Shown: positions 1-12,449 of the stretch, piece by piece
Layout: each line of letters begins with the position of its first letter
Numbering within the stretch: position 1 is the stretch's first letter
Assembly: GCA_025642065.1 (NCBI GenBank)
Contig: JAODUP010000272.1
Span: 430,001-494,000 of the forward strand
DNA from: Paralvinella palmiformis
Lineage: Eukaryota; Annelida; Polychaeta; Terebellida; Alvinellidae
Direction of reading: 5' to 3'
DNA: 64,000 bases
Notes under the pieces: model-generated
The model's input: only the letters and a program-made list of their open reading frames with translations
The model's database searches: none
What the model was told of the DNA's origin: nothing
Made by a program: the position numbers and the translations under genes

Positions 1-1159
1 AGCAATTAATGATTGTAGTCAGTCATCTCAGTAACTTGAGAAAACTAAAATCCGTTCATGGCTGTGTGACACCTGTCAAATTTGGAAATAATTGGAAGAG
101 GGATGTCAATTTTAAAACAGGTGTTCTTATTGGAACGTATCATTATTCAAACGGAAAACAAACAATAAACTTCAGTATCGAGTCAAAGATTCTGCACCGG
201 GTTTCTTATTTGCTATTTTGCAAGAGTTCGTTATATCGGCGACTTCGTTATATGCGTGTACGTAGTTTATCCACTAGGTGGTAGTGTTGCGTATGCCAGA
301 TGTCGTCAAAACACTAAGATATATAGTTTTTGTCTTGTATTTGTTTTTGTAGCCATTTGTAGCTCATTGTCTGTACAGAATTAGTGAAATAGACATAAGC
401 TGTATAATGAAAACAAGTTTAATTCAACATACACACAATTATATGAGTTAATCAGAATGATAATTGTTTACTGTTAACTAACCAGTTCATTGTCTCAGAA
501 GGAGATGGATCGTATCCATCATCATTATCGTCTGTTGATGTATCATCGTCCTCAGTTTCGTCGTGTCGACATTGATAACGTCATCAGACTTCCATCAACA
601 CGTCAATACCGCCATTCAGGCGCATACTTCTACACTCACCAATGTTTATATGAACCTAAAAGTTCAATCATCTTTCTGCCGCCGACATAATCGCATCAGT
701 TCATTCGATTTTGGAAAAAGTACTATGTTGGCAACGGTGCGCCAGATAAAATGATATCCCCGCACCAGTCGCCGCAACAGTATCTCACCGTGTAGGCATT
801 TTACTAAACGCAGCCCTCCCGACGGGCGGGAACGATTAGCGAATAAACCGGCCATTTTCTGGTTGTCATCTAAACGCAACGATCGTGAATTCGTTATATC
901 AATGTTCGTAACATGCACAAACAACTACAATGGAAAAGTTTGGGAAAATATCCATACGTAATATATCGTTTCGTTATAGCCGTGAATTCGTTCCAAGCGT
1001 GTACCATGTTCTCTCTCTCTCTCTCTCTCTATTGTAACTTGTTGAAGTTTGGGGTAGAGACCACTGGCTGTCGCCTATTGGGCACAGCCACCTGGTGTTG
1101 ACTTCTGTTATTATGACGATGGTCGAACTGGAAGTTTACTATAAAAGTCACGTTCGGAG

Positions 1160-1290
1160 AAAAAAAAACCTTACCAGTTGCCTGGTTGGACTAAAAACTG
1201 CTCCTACTATAATGTCGCGGCCTGGTTCCGAACCTCCGACCTCCCGAACAGCATGGACTATGGGTACGAAAGTCCCACGCTAATATCCAC
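1160..1290 (-). repeat. tRNA-like dispersed repeat
   Basis: The block with CCAGTTGCCTGGTT followed by AACTGCTCC and a B-box-like stretch recurs at about 26930-27030 in the same orientation. Two diverged copies in one window indicate a dispersed element, probably a tRNA-derived SINE read on the minus strand. The boundaries are approximate. Confidence 0.4.
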
Positions 1291-1553
1291 TAGTCCATAG
1301 GGGCGGTCTTATCTGTCCTTGGTATGTGTAGGGATCTTTCTGGAGAAGTGGGGTTATGATATCTGATAGGAATGTTGATTTCCTTATGAGCAATGCTGCT
1401 AAGTGGCGGAATGGAAGTTGGTGGTCTTCCGGGCGGAGATGACCTTTAGGTATTCTTCGGTGCTTCGGGTAGGCTGGGCTGTTGAGTAGATAATGTACCG
1501 GGTCGTACACTTGTTGACACTACCGGCATAGTTTTAGGGGTGACGGGCCGGTC

Positions 1554-1572
1554 TCTCTCTCTCTCTCTCTCT

Positions 1573-1653
<81 letters not shown>

Positions 1654-1672
1654 GAGAGAGAGAGAGAGAGAG
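1554..1672. repeat. Palindromic (CT)n(AT)n(AG)n microsatellite
   Basis: A CT run of about 20 bases leads into about 75 bases of AT and then about 20 bases of AG. The tract is therefore nearly its own reverse complement and could form a long hairpin or cruciform. The same three-part design recurs at 17258-17342. Confidence 0.95.
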
Positions 1673-2360
1673 CCAATCCAAAGTTCGCAGTTTATCAAAC
1701 GCCACAGTACTCTTTGAAGTGGCAGGTATCAATATATACTTAGCATCTACTAGAACCCTAATGTAACAATAAAATTGCATGTTTCTATCGCCAAAATACT
1801 GCAATTAAATTTGATTGTAATTTTCATATTGGTTGTTGTACTTACGATTGCAATGATCATAACGATCGTTAGACCGACTGACAATTGAAATTTCAAACAT
1901 CGTATTTCGTTATAACCAGCGAGATTTACATTGATTTAATGCTGCTGGGACCGAAAAATCGTTGTGTAAATTTCGTTATATCCCAGTTTTTCTAGTGTGC
2001 AAGTGAATGGACGTTTGGCCGGAGCAGCTAATCACTTCGATTTAAGCTACTATTTCGTTATATCCTACTTATTTATAACCAACTTTCACTGTAATGCACA
2101 AGACTATTTAGCTGTCAACCGCCATTGTTTTTTTAAATTTATTTATCCGATACTCGTCATGTTGGACTTCGCTAATCATCTATGTCCAGGCGATGTAGGT
2201 TACGGGAACTTTCGCCACCGAAGCCTTTTCGACACCGGGACAATTCGCCAAAGAATATCAAATTTGCCGAGCTAACTCACGTTTCATAGTTACGTATACT
2301 TTCTATTCACAATCACAATAACCTACTATGTATTGATATAAATATTCTAACATTTGACAA

Positions 2361-5133
2361 ATGGGTGTGTTTTTCTTTTTGTTAATAAGTATTCGCCAAC
2401 TTGCTGCAGCTAATAATAATAGAAACATCGCCAAACAAACACTTCTCCAATCTGGATTAAGTGGAAGGGTCATTACCTTTTTTTCTTAAACGGAATAAAA
2501 TTATTCTGAATGATTTATTATCCATAATTTTTGAAATGCCAATGAAATCAACGTTTAGCGTCACAATTAAATTATATACTTGACACGGAAGTAATCAAAA
2601 ATAATAATATTACCACACTAAACAAGCTGATAGATATATTACTTATATATAAATGGTGATATTGTTACAGATGACACGAAAAACCAACATGTTCTGGATC
2701 GTGCTTTACTGATGTCATTAGACGCCCAACAAACACTTCTTGATGAAATAGGAGTTGATAGATTGGACAAGATTAGAGGTAATTAATTAAAGCGTTCTTA
2801 ATATTAATAATTTGCCGGTATATCGTCGATTTATTTCCAGACTATGAATTATTTTCATTACTTTTACAACGTTAATGGCTCAATCCTGATGTCCACCAAA
2901 TTAGTTTCGCCCCCCCCCCCCAAACCTGCCATTTCGGCCATTATTATAACCTTATTACGCTCAACGCCTTTTGTTGCAAGTATAAATTAAATAAATGGCT
3001 GGACCAGACATCTAGGCACCACTCCAGTTTTACAAGCAAACTGTCAGAAAGTAAATCTTATTACCGGAGCTAAAACCTTATTCGAATGCCCATACAATGT
3101 GTTCCAATTCCACCCAAATTCTAGATGCTGTTCCACTCTACAGAGAAGATCTCCCGAACGATTACATCGCTTACTGGCAAGTGGAATACGATAAGGAATA
3201 CATAACTGTCAGTTCTGGATCGCAAACAGGTAGGATATCACAGATTTGAAATATGAATAAGTTCACGAGCTGTTAATACAAGGTGTAATTTAGCTGTTCA
3301 ACTCATAGTATGAGATGTCATCCTCTGGATCTTGTCTGAATCGTACAGGATAATTTTGTGATCAACTATCAGCTTAATTATAACACTGAGTTAATTAATA
3401 TCCTTCCTAACAGAAGCTTTCCTATCACTAAATAGATTATGTTCGTTATCTAGGTGATCACGATGTATTAGCAAATGGGCTGATTCCTTCACCTACTTCC
3501 CTTCTTCGGCAAATGGCATCAACAAGACGGAGGATGTGCTTCCGATTCTATGTGTTGACTACCGGTGGAGAAATGATGTGCACTGACGAAGATGGGAAGA
3601 TTGTGGCGACAACACTGCCAGAAAAACTGATACTTCAGGTAACATGTCAAAGGAATAAGCAAAGCAATACACTAATCTCAACAAATTGTAATACATGTGT
3701 ATTGGGTAAAACAGAACATGTATACGTAATTTTAATGATCAATTTGCATTTTGAAACTGCACCCGTGCACTTGCTAACTCGAAGGCACGTTTTAGTATAA
3801 TATAACACGTTATGTTTATAGAGATTTCAGAACGTAACCGATGACCCACTGGACCTTGATATGATCCACAATTACATCAAATTGAAGGCAGGAGAACAAG
3901 CTATAGAATGGCAAACACATACTAGAAGAGTTAGAAAACATCAGATGGGCGTGGACGAGGATGAAGATGAACCTGCTGTCATAAGAGAACGTCTTAGCCA
4001 AATGTCTGACAACTCGACTGCTGACAGTTTAATCCATGGGTTTCCTACAGACGGAGATGGCACATTTCGTGCTAAGTTTATCGTCCCCGGATCTCCCCTA
4101 TCCGTTGTTATCGGTAAGCTCGAGGTTCTGAAAGAGGTACGAATCAGATACATCCCAACCGGTCCGGAAGCATACAAAGTAATTCCAGATCTGGCGGTAC
4201 ACGCAAAACTGTGTCAGGTCGTGAAGACCTGCAAGTCAGCCAAACAGAGGTACGCCCTGATGTCAAATGATGGAATTGAACTCAGCCCAGGTCAAGTTAC
4301 CCTGGAACTGGACAAGAGCACGGAGAAGGTTTTCAAAGGCGAAGAATTTGTTTTTGCTCTAGACATCGTACACATCAGTGGCTCGATCACGTCTCGGTAC
4401 TTTGCTATTAAGTATCGACCATCCAGACAAAAGCGAAGCAGCTATAGTTCCTGGTCCTCTTGGTCGATTCCGAACGAGGACCTATTTCCAGACTATGCCC
4501 AGTTTAATATGAATGGATGTGCGATAGGTTGTGGCCCCGTTGCTTGGTCCATGGTGTTCGGGTATTACGATCGAAGGAGTCATAATAGTTCTGCATTTAC
4601 GGGCAGCGAGAATCTCTATCGCAGTGGAAGCGATGGCACGACGGGGAGCAGCTCCGAGGTGGCACCGAAGCACAATGATTACAAAATGCGGGCATACATC
4701 AAGAAACAAAATGACATTTTGGGAACCTTTTGCCTTTTTAAACAAGGAGCCACCCCTCACTACATCATGGATAATGAGGAAGAGTTCTTCAAGGCACGCC
4801 AGACCTCGGGTTCGCCTAGATTAGAAGAGAAAGGGCACATATTGTCAATTAGTAGGGATATATAGCGATTCGGTAGAAGTCTGGACGAAGAACAAGGTGA
4901 AGGAGGGGTGGCCGGTCATTGTTGGCTGGAGAGACGGCAGTTATTTCTCGATGCACTATCCAGTTGCTACAAAGGTGAGGACACGCACCAAGACGTACAA
5001 GTCGTGTTTCTTGTGGAGCTGCAAAACTAAGACGTCGACCGAGGACATGATGTACTTACACATGGGCTGGGGTGGCTATAAAAACGAATGGAAGAAATTA
5101 GAGGCTTATTATGGAATAGTCGCCGTGTATTAA
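2361..5133 (+). CDS. Secreted C39-like cysteine peptidase zymogen (five exons, one frameshift)
   Basis: Proposed exons are 2361-2460, 2671-2778, 3125-3229, 3454-3638 and 3822-5133. Phases agree (1,1,1,0) and all introns are GT-AG. The first exon encodes a hydrophobic leader (MGVFFFLLIS...) that looks like a signal peptide; its donor (A|GTGGAA) is the weakest part of the model. A region of about 330 residues with no recognised domain follows, then a furin-like RQKR site near residue 370. The last about 230 residues resemble the Peptidase_C39_2 / papain-like fold: GCGPVAWSM with the probable nucleophile Cys403, a later HYPVAT with a candidate His, and HMGWGG near the end. I infer a secreted proenzyme cut at RQKR. 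The final exon has two in-frame acceptors 9 nt apart (3822 or 3831). The frame changes near 4851, where one extra base splits the catalytic domain. Without it the protein is about 602 aa. It could be an assembly error or a recent pseudogene. The substrate is unknown. Confidence 0.6.
4846..4855 (+). other. Single-base frameshift in the C39-like gene
   Basis: The upstream frame stops at TAG (4863-4865), while the conserved C-terminal part (KEGWPVIVGW, HYPVAT, HMGWGG) continues in the next frame, which is open from about 4825. Continuity is best if the switch lies at TCAATT-A-GTAGGG, with the A at 4851 as the extra base. An intron cannot explain this: the only local GT..AG pairs span about 20 nt. 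Confidence 0.6.
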
Positions 5134-5222
5134 ACGGCTGACGTGATGGAATCGAAGTAGTAATTTTGTAATTTGTGTGCATACCTGCCGACCACATGCT
5201 TCTTAATTCTGTATCTGGTGTT

Positions 5223-5228
5223 AATAAA
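5223..5228 (+). promoter_or_regulatory. Polyadenylation signal AATAAA
   Basis: AATAAA lies 90 bases after the stop codon of the C39-like gene, just ahead of an (AT)n tract. It is the first canonical signal in the 3' region. Confidence 0.5.
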
Positions 5229-5234
5229 TGTAAT

Positions 5235-5278
<44 letters not shown>

Positions 5279-7448
5279 GGTAAAGCAGATTACAAATTTA
5301 AGTTCAGGAGAGCGTCCTGTATTTTTCAAGTTCTTTTTGCTATGTTTCACACCACCCTTCAAATTCTCAATTGGTTTTTATTCATTGGGTACCTGAACAT
5401 ATATGAAATACATTAACTTCGATGTAATGTAATTGAACAAATATTTTCAATTATTCAGAATATTACCAATTTAACTTACTATGCTTTTTGTTATATGGTA
5501 TGACTAAACAGTAGTAGCAAAGATAACAATAATATGTTTATTTCAGAATAGATAAGGTGATAGATATTCAAGTAGTGACGTGTTTACCACGTTTTTGAAT
5601 AACGAGATTGGCATTCTCTTTAATGCGGCCAGATCATATTGCTAAATTGGATTGATAACATTGTGTATAATAATTTTAAACTAAAACTAAATAATATTTG
5701 TGCCATATTTAAATAACAAATGTTGATTAGAGTTACACCTGTTACTAAAACTCTCAAGTTGGATTATATATAATATGTTTTTGCAAGATTTAATAAAACT
5801 TCTAAAAAAAAACGTAACTGGATTTCCTTTTTCCTTCGAAAAAGTTGCATTAACAAATGAAGTGACACAAACATTATTATGTTTTCATTTTGTAAACGTT
5901 TAGTATTATGACACAGATATAATATCTTTCCTGGCAATTTAAATTTTGCATTAACATTATTCATGCTATATACAAACTGATCACTATTTCGAAACAAACT
6001 TTAAATTCTGAACTAACCAAGTCAAAATTTCACATTTCGAAGTAACTTTAATGTAGGAAACAATCATCTGATTGCCTATCAGATCCACTACCACACAATG
6101 CAACAAAAAAATTCAAACCACTAGCTGTCATATTTCCATTAAAATGTTCCCCAAATGAACCACTCGCGAAAAGGGTCACAGACGGTATTAATTGTCGGAA
6201 ATTAGCTGCAGCAAGTGCAGACATGCGTCTAGAGCTACCACAGACACTCGGCACCAGTGTACAACAAGAGTTGGGTTGGCGTGTATTGTTTATGTTGGTA
6301 TAAGTTTAATTGATAAGTCAACACACTGGTCCTATAGAGGAATGTGCCACCGTCGGTGGAACACCTACTAGATTAGTTTAACAGTTTAGTAGTGTCTACA
6401 ATACACAGCCATGAGAAGCTTTGGGTAGGCCTAAGTAAATTAGAATGTTTTTTGCGATTAAGTGAAATTTTACTTTATTCACGAATGCGTGAACTGGTGA
6501 ATGTCCACTAGTTTGCTCCCAAGATTACCCTATTATCGCTCATACATACCCGTTTTCTATTCGATTTCTCCATCAAATTGCTGATTCGTTTGGGCTTAGC
6601 ATTACCCAATTTGTCGAATTTGTTGGAATAGCATCTTCTAGCCTCACACTCTTCATGTCATATCCAACTCATCGTGTCATAGATGGAGAAATAACGAACA
6701 TACATTCTTCGAAGTGGTAAGTTGGCAAGTTGGCTTCCACTGCATTCAGTTCATGTTTCGCAGCCAATCGCGCAAACGAGTCTTGTTTTTGGAATTTGGG
6801 GGAATTAATGCGTACTCCATCTACTGACAGATCCATTAGCACAAATATATGTGGCACAATACACCATTTTATACGTTTAACAAAGGCAATATAGATAACG
6901 TAACACAGGTTAAACAAGGCCTCGTGGAGAGTTTACTTTGTTTGTCAAACATGACGTCACATTCCGAAGTTTTCCGAAGATTCTCAATTAAAACTGTGGC
7001 ATGTGAGATGCTGACAAAGCAAGTTTTAAAACCACTGTAACTTTATTTCAACGGAAAACATTATATCTGAGACTGAAATTTATTTTAATAAATAACACTG
7101 ACATTTTGACTAATTTGGGAAACCTTTTCCTGTGACTTTTAACGTGCCTTTAAAAACGTGACAGATAGCTAGTATTGTAAAAATTAAGTTAGTAAACAGT
7201 GACTTTTCTAAATTGATCGCATCTAACTTTACGATAACATATAAATGTTTTCTAAAAAAAACATATCCAAATTTGGAATAAGGCCCTGGCATAGATAATC
7301 TCCAATCATGAATTTATACGCCGGATGATTCACCAGGGGACCGAACCCGGTCAGGTACCTTTTAATGCTGAGTCATGTGTATTGTCTTACGAGTTGCTGT
7401 ACAAAACGTTCTCAAAAAACCGATCACCTATAGTCATGCTGCCTGAGA

Positions 7449-7630
7449 ATGATGAGTGATATTTTACAGCCACTTTTGTGCACGAGATAGGCTAAATGAG
7501 TCGAGCGACCTCCAAACGTAATGAAGCGAAGTCAAAGATGAACCACCCTTCAGATATGTCCAAGCTCAAATTCGAACTCAAGTGGTAGTGATCTGTGGTC
7601 CAACGCGCCACCAATTAGACCACGGATCAG
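7449..7630 (-). repeat. SINE, family A (tRNA-headed)
   Basis: Read on the minus strand, it starts with a tRNA-like head (GGTCTAATTGGTGGCGCG; B box GAGTTCGAAT) and ends with the family body AGCCTATCTCGTGCAC and AAAAGTGGCTGTAAAAT. About eleven copies or fragments of this family lie in the window in both orientations. This one is nearly full length. Confidence 0.75.
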
Positions 7631-8249
7631 TTGTGAGAATGCTTATATTGACTGCTTAAACAGCCCTAATTATAGTTAATTTATATTGATGATCCTCTCT
7701 TCAAACAAATACTTAATTTTCCAATCACTCCTATCTTGAGAGATAAGTGTGAAACGGTTTGCTGTCAATGAACCGACTATCTTTTAAACTGGTAATTTAA
7801 TTGCTTTTAGAAATATATTTATATCTACGGTGAGACAGACGTTAAAACTATATATTAACAAATGTCAAACCAGAGCTAATGTATGCCACACAAACTATCT
7901 AGTTATAATAGTGTTAGTATTACTTAGATTACTTAGGTTTACGTAGGTAGATAATGGACGTAGGTTGTTACTCCTGTGTGTCCAGATCCTGATCCGATTT
8001 TGAGCGGAAATATGGGGCTGTTAGTTCATAAATAGCTTTGTGACCCAATCAGATCCTGATCCCTCCAGTGTTTATCTAGTCTCCTCTCAAAGGATGGTAT
8101 ACTAGGAGCCTCCACTATTTTAACAGACACTAATGACAAACAGACTAGAACTAGCCCTTGAATGTCATAATACAAACTGGACGTAAGTGGACTTAGGAAA
8201 GATGAGTCTAGTTCCACATACTACTAAAGTGTTTTGAACACACACACAT

Positions 8250-8575
8250 AGACATGTGGGGGGCGCACGTTGGGGCTAGACTGTATACTGTTTGTTTTGT
8301 TGTACGGGGAGAATCCCCATGGTCTCACTTATTCGGCACAGCATCTATTTTGGAGTGGTTGAGAAACCGCTTCCCCCACCACTCGCAGGGGAGCAGTACG
8401 GAAAGATGGAGCCGAAATACCCTGAGGGTGATCATTGCCTGAGTGTTTTACGTCCTATGGGGGTTTTTAACGTCCCCCTTTATTTTAAATAATTCGGTGG
8501 AGACGGCTGCGCCATTTAACGTGGTCAGCCACCCCGGATGTTGTGAGCCGAGAAATTAATCTCTAGAAAAGCTCA
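8250..8575 (-). repeat. SINE, family B, inverted copy
   Basis: This is a reverse-complement partner of the element at 8640-8945. Both share GAGATTAATTTCTC, GGTGGCTGACCACGTTAAA and GGGTATTTCGGCTCCATCTT. The two are separated only by an (AT)n core flanked by CTCACCCC and GGGGTGAG, so the 8250-8945 block is a large inverted repeat. Confidence 0.7.
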
Positions 8576-8576
8576 C

Positions 8577-8580
<4 letters not shown>

Positions 8581-8607
<27 letters not shown>
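8581..8607. repeat. (AT)n core between inverted SINEs
   Basis: A pure AT run sits exactly at the symmetry centre of the two opposed family B SINEs. Confidence 0.9.
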
Positions 8608-8610
<3 letters not shown>

Positions 8611-8639
8611 GTGAGAGACTAAACTAATTATAGTGAGCT

Positions 8640-8945
8640 CCGGTGGCCTAGCGGTTAAGCACCCGGCACTTGGTGCCAAGGGTAACAGGTTCGATCCTAG
8701 CAAGAGGTCGAAACTTTTCCAGAGATTAATTTCTCAACTCACAACATCGTGGGTGGCTGACCACGTTAAATTACGCTCCCGTCTCCACTGAGTTATTCCA
8801 AAAAATAAAGGGTAACGTTAAAGACCCGCTGAGGACGTGAAACACTCTGGTAGTGACCACCCTCAGGGTATTTCGGCTCCATCTTTCCTTGCTACTCCAC
8901 TGCGAGTGGTGGTGGTGGGGGGGGGGGCTGTGCTGCCCAGATTAA
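8640..8945 (+). repeat. SINE, family B (tRNA-headed)
   Basis: The head GGTGGCCTAGCGGTTAAGC and the B-box-like GGTTCGATCC are typical of a tRNA-derived promoter. A body of about 230 bp follows. A third, diverged copy lies at 43770-43962 on the minus strand. Confidence 0.75.
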
Positions 8946-9636
8946 CCGTAATATATAGACGTCACTGTATCTGACCAAATTTCGATCGAATTTTAGCCGA
9001 CCCAGATACATTCTCAATGCGATCGAGCCAGTTCTGATTGTTACGGCACGGTTTCCCTATTCGTCGCCTTCGCGGTTATATGATGGGAAATAAGTTCTGA
9101 ATTTCAAATATTAAGTAGGTATAGCTTGATAAATTGGTTGAAAAGGTTTTTATGATATTCTCCTTGAAGATTTCCTTCGGGGATTTACCGAGAAATCCGG
9201 GCGATAAATTCGAGTCCAAAACATAATAGCTAGCTGAGTATATTATCCATTGTTAAAGGCAACCAGCCCACGTGTTGCTAAAGTAAAATAAATATCGAAT
9301 ATTTATAATAGATATGTGTGCGCGCGCGCGCGTGTGTTACAGTTTATCCGTATAATTAAGTAATGTGTATATTACGAAGTCTCATCAATGTTGTCATTCT
9401 ACGTAAATGACATTGCCAGATAGAAAGTCATAAAACTTTGTCCTGCTTGACAAGTGTCACAAACGTCACGAACATTTCGCCATTATCACACAATATCGCA
9501 GACAACGCGAACACAAACGTTGACATTTGTCCTTACATACCATGTTTCGCATCAAGAAATCCAGGAACAATTAATTTTTATGCTATATGATAAAAGTCTA
9601 GTTTGAAAAATTGAAAATTTTTTGTACTTGTTGTGT

Positions 9637-10225
9637 TAATAGTAGTAGTAGTAGTAGTAGTAGTACAGAAGTAGTGATAATAGTAGTAGTACAGAAGTAA
9701 TGATAGTAGTTGTAGTAGTAGTAGTAGTAGTACAGAAGTAGTGATAATTGTAGTAGTACAGAAGTAATGATAGTAGTAGTAGTAGTAGTAGTACAGAAGT
9801 AATGATAGTAGTAGTAGTAGTAGTAGTAGTAGTACAGAAGTAGTGATAATAGTAGTATTTCAGAAGTAATGATAGTAGTAGTAGTAGTAGTACAGAAGTA
9901 GTGATAATAGTAGTAGTACAGAAGTAATGATAGTAGTTGTAGTAGTAGTAGTAGTAGTACAGAAGTAGTGATAATAGTAGTAGTACAGAAGTAATGATAG
10001 TAGTTGTAGTAGTAGTAGTAGTAGTAGTACAGAAGTAGTGATAATTGTAGTAGTACAGAAGTAATGATAGTAGTAGTAGTAGTAGTAGTACAGAAGTAAT
10101 GATAGTAGTAGTAGTAGTAGTAGTAGTACAGAAGTAATGATAGCAGTAATACAGCAGTAGCGATAGTATTAGTAATACGAATAGTAAGAGCAATAGCTAG
10201 CAGTAGCAGTAGTAGTTGCGGCAAT
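9637..10225. repeat. (GTA)-based minisatellite
   Basis: GTA triplet runs are punctuated by ACAGAAGTA(A/G)TGATA. The compound unit (about 50-60 bp) repeats for nearly 600 bp. The long Leu/Tyr-rich frames through it are artefacts of the triplet period. It starts just beyond the 3' end of the 5'-nucleotidase gene. Confidence 0.9.
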
Positions 10226-10320
10226 AGTAGCAGTAGCCGTAGAAGTGTGTATCATTTAACTGTAAAACTACTAAATATAATAGACAATGAAGAAATAGTA
10301 ATTTTGTTTATACACAACGT

Positions 10321-10673
10321 TTAGGGACTAATATTAAACACATTATAAAATAGAACCAGGTAAACGATGGCAATCTTGCTGACGTCATTCATTGACGTCG
10401 CATCACTGACGGAGGTCGGACAGTCATCAACATTGTTGTCGTCATGGTTTGTTTCGCTGTTCCCGAACACAATCCTTCCTTCCAGACCAGGATACACAGG
10501 CGTCATTTTTTTAATGTAATATTCCAAAGCATCAGTTGCCAAGGTTCCTATAATGTAAAGTTATACTTCCTACAATTAATATAGTATAGGGTAATAAATT
10601 ACTTAATATTCAAGGTTCATGTAATCATCCGACAGATTGACATGGTATGCGCACGCGCATACACATATGTATG

Positions 10674-10719
<46 letters not shown>

Positions 10720-10780
10720 GAGAGAGAGAGAGAGAGAGAGCAGTTTATATATATATATATATCTATATATATATAGTGAT

Positions 10781-10831
<51 letters not shown>

Positions 10832-11357
10832 TGAGACCACTGATGTAGAGACAAGACAAACCTATTGGTAGTCTCTTCAATAAGTTGTCCCGTAGCATGA
10901 TATAGCCATCTCCGCCAGCAACAAGATAACCGTTGGTCAAAACGTGGTATGTCTCGTTGTCTTCAACTGGGCGATATCTGGGGTAGTCGCAGTCTATACA
11001 GTTCTCCCATATGTCAACTACACGTGATCCCTCAGGTCTGGTAAGGTCATAGTTCACTTTGAGACCTTCAACAATAGCAACGGATGATATTCAGTGAGTT
11101 TTCCACATCTGCTATGAACCGTCTGTATGCGAATCTATGCCTGTCTGTATGCGAGTCTCTGTCTGTCTGTCTGTCTTTATGTGAATCTCTGTCTGTCTGT
11201 ATATGAGTCTCTCTCTCTCTCTCTCTCTCTCTGTCTGTATACGAGTCTATGTCTGTCTGTCTGTCTTTATATGAATCTCTGTATGTCTGTGTGTATGTAT
11301 ACGAGTCTTTCTCTGTCTGTCTGTATGCGAGTCTGTGTCTGTCTGTATGCGAGTCTA

Positions 11358-11390
<33 letters not shown>

Positions 11391-11531
11391 TTATGTGAGT
11401 CTCTGTCTGTCTGTATGTATATGAGTCTTTCTCTATCTGTGTATATGCGAGTCTCTTTCTGTCTGTCTATATGCAAGTCAATATCTGTCTGTATGTCTGT
11501 GTGTCTGTCTATGTGTCTGTCTATGTGTCTG

Positions 11532-11564
<33 letters not shown>

Positions 11565-11901
11565 GCTCTTCTGTTAAATCACAACTGACATCGCCGTTTA
11601 TAATGTTATGAATTATATATTAATAAAACCGTCTTTTTGTTACCGGATATTTGAAGAAATCGACCAGATGAACTACTTGAGTCTAACGCTGTAATAGAAT
11701 GCTCGAACGCCTTTCTCAGTATAGCTCCGGAGATCCAGATTTCTTCTACCAGATTTCGAAACGGGTGTATCTCAACAAGATTGCCGGCGGTAATTAGACC
11801 TGGTAAGGTGAAAGTTCAAACATAGTCGCAGTATCTCTCATTACTATATGTATTCTCTGTCTTATATTAACAACAAATCCAGATGAATTATTGCAATTCT
11901 C

Positions 11902-11940
<39 letters not shown>

Positions 11941-12418
11941 TAAGACTGATTCTTATACCACCACCATTCCATAGGACAATTCTTACTCTCGTCCATCCCG
12001 AGTCAGTTGGAGGTCTGAGGTGTTTGTAGAAAATGGCGTCCGTAAACATATTGCCTGGTAACGATTTAATATTATAATGTTAGTGGCCATATACTGGCTT
12101 AAAAAAGTTATTTTTTAAATTAATAGTTTTTTTCTATATTAAGACAGTTTATCCTCTTATAATAATTAATGAATGACATATCTTAGATGTAAACCAATCA
12201 AGGTATATGTCACCGATATATATTGTTATGATGCTAAATGTCATCATTAATGTTGATTATTTCATAATAATAATAATAATAATAAAAAGTGTTTATTTAC
12301 TAATATAATTTGTATTTCACAAAATTAATTCTTATTATATCGTCATGTTATCTTCTTTCCTTCAGTATAATACGGGTATTTTGGAGCAGTTAACAAGATT
12401 TTGTAAATAATATATATC

Positions 12419-12449
<31 letters not shown>

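Larger units (their letters stand above)
1..2360. other. Gene-free region with simple repeats
   Basis: No open frame here shows recognisable domain content or a convincing splice pattern. The stretch contains a short (CT)n near 1013-1030, a palindromic (CT)(AT)(AG) tract at 1554-1672, a tRNA-like dispersed repeat near 1160-1290 and seven copies of TTCGTTATA between about 226 and 2060. The last may be a remnant of a pogo-type DNA transposon. Confidence 0.6.
5229..10320. other. Gene-free intergenic region
   Basis: This stretch lies between the C39-like gene and the 3' end of the 5'-nucleotidase gene. It is AT-rich and I see no supported exon. It holds an (AT)n tract at 5234-5275, a SINE at 7449-7630, two opposed SINEs at 8250-8945 and a (GTA)-based minisatellite at 9637-10225. 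Confidence 0.6.

Noticed and set aside
9598..10224. Long minus-strand frames rich in Leu, Tyr and Thr
   Set aside because: They are produced by the (GTA)-based minisatellite; two frames are open at once and there is no codon bias or domain.
11127..11588. Ser/Cys/Leu-rich frame that could look like a Cys-rich secreted protein
   Set aside because: It is a translation of (TCTG)n units and lies in an intron of the 5'-nucleotidase gene on the opposite strand.
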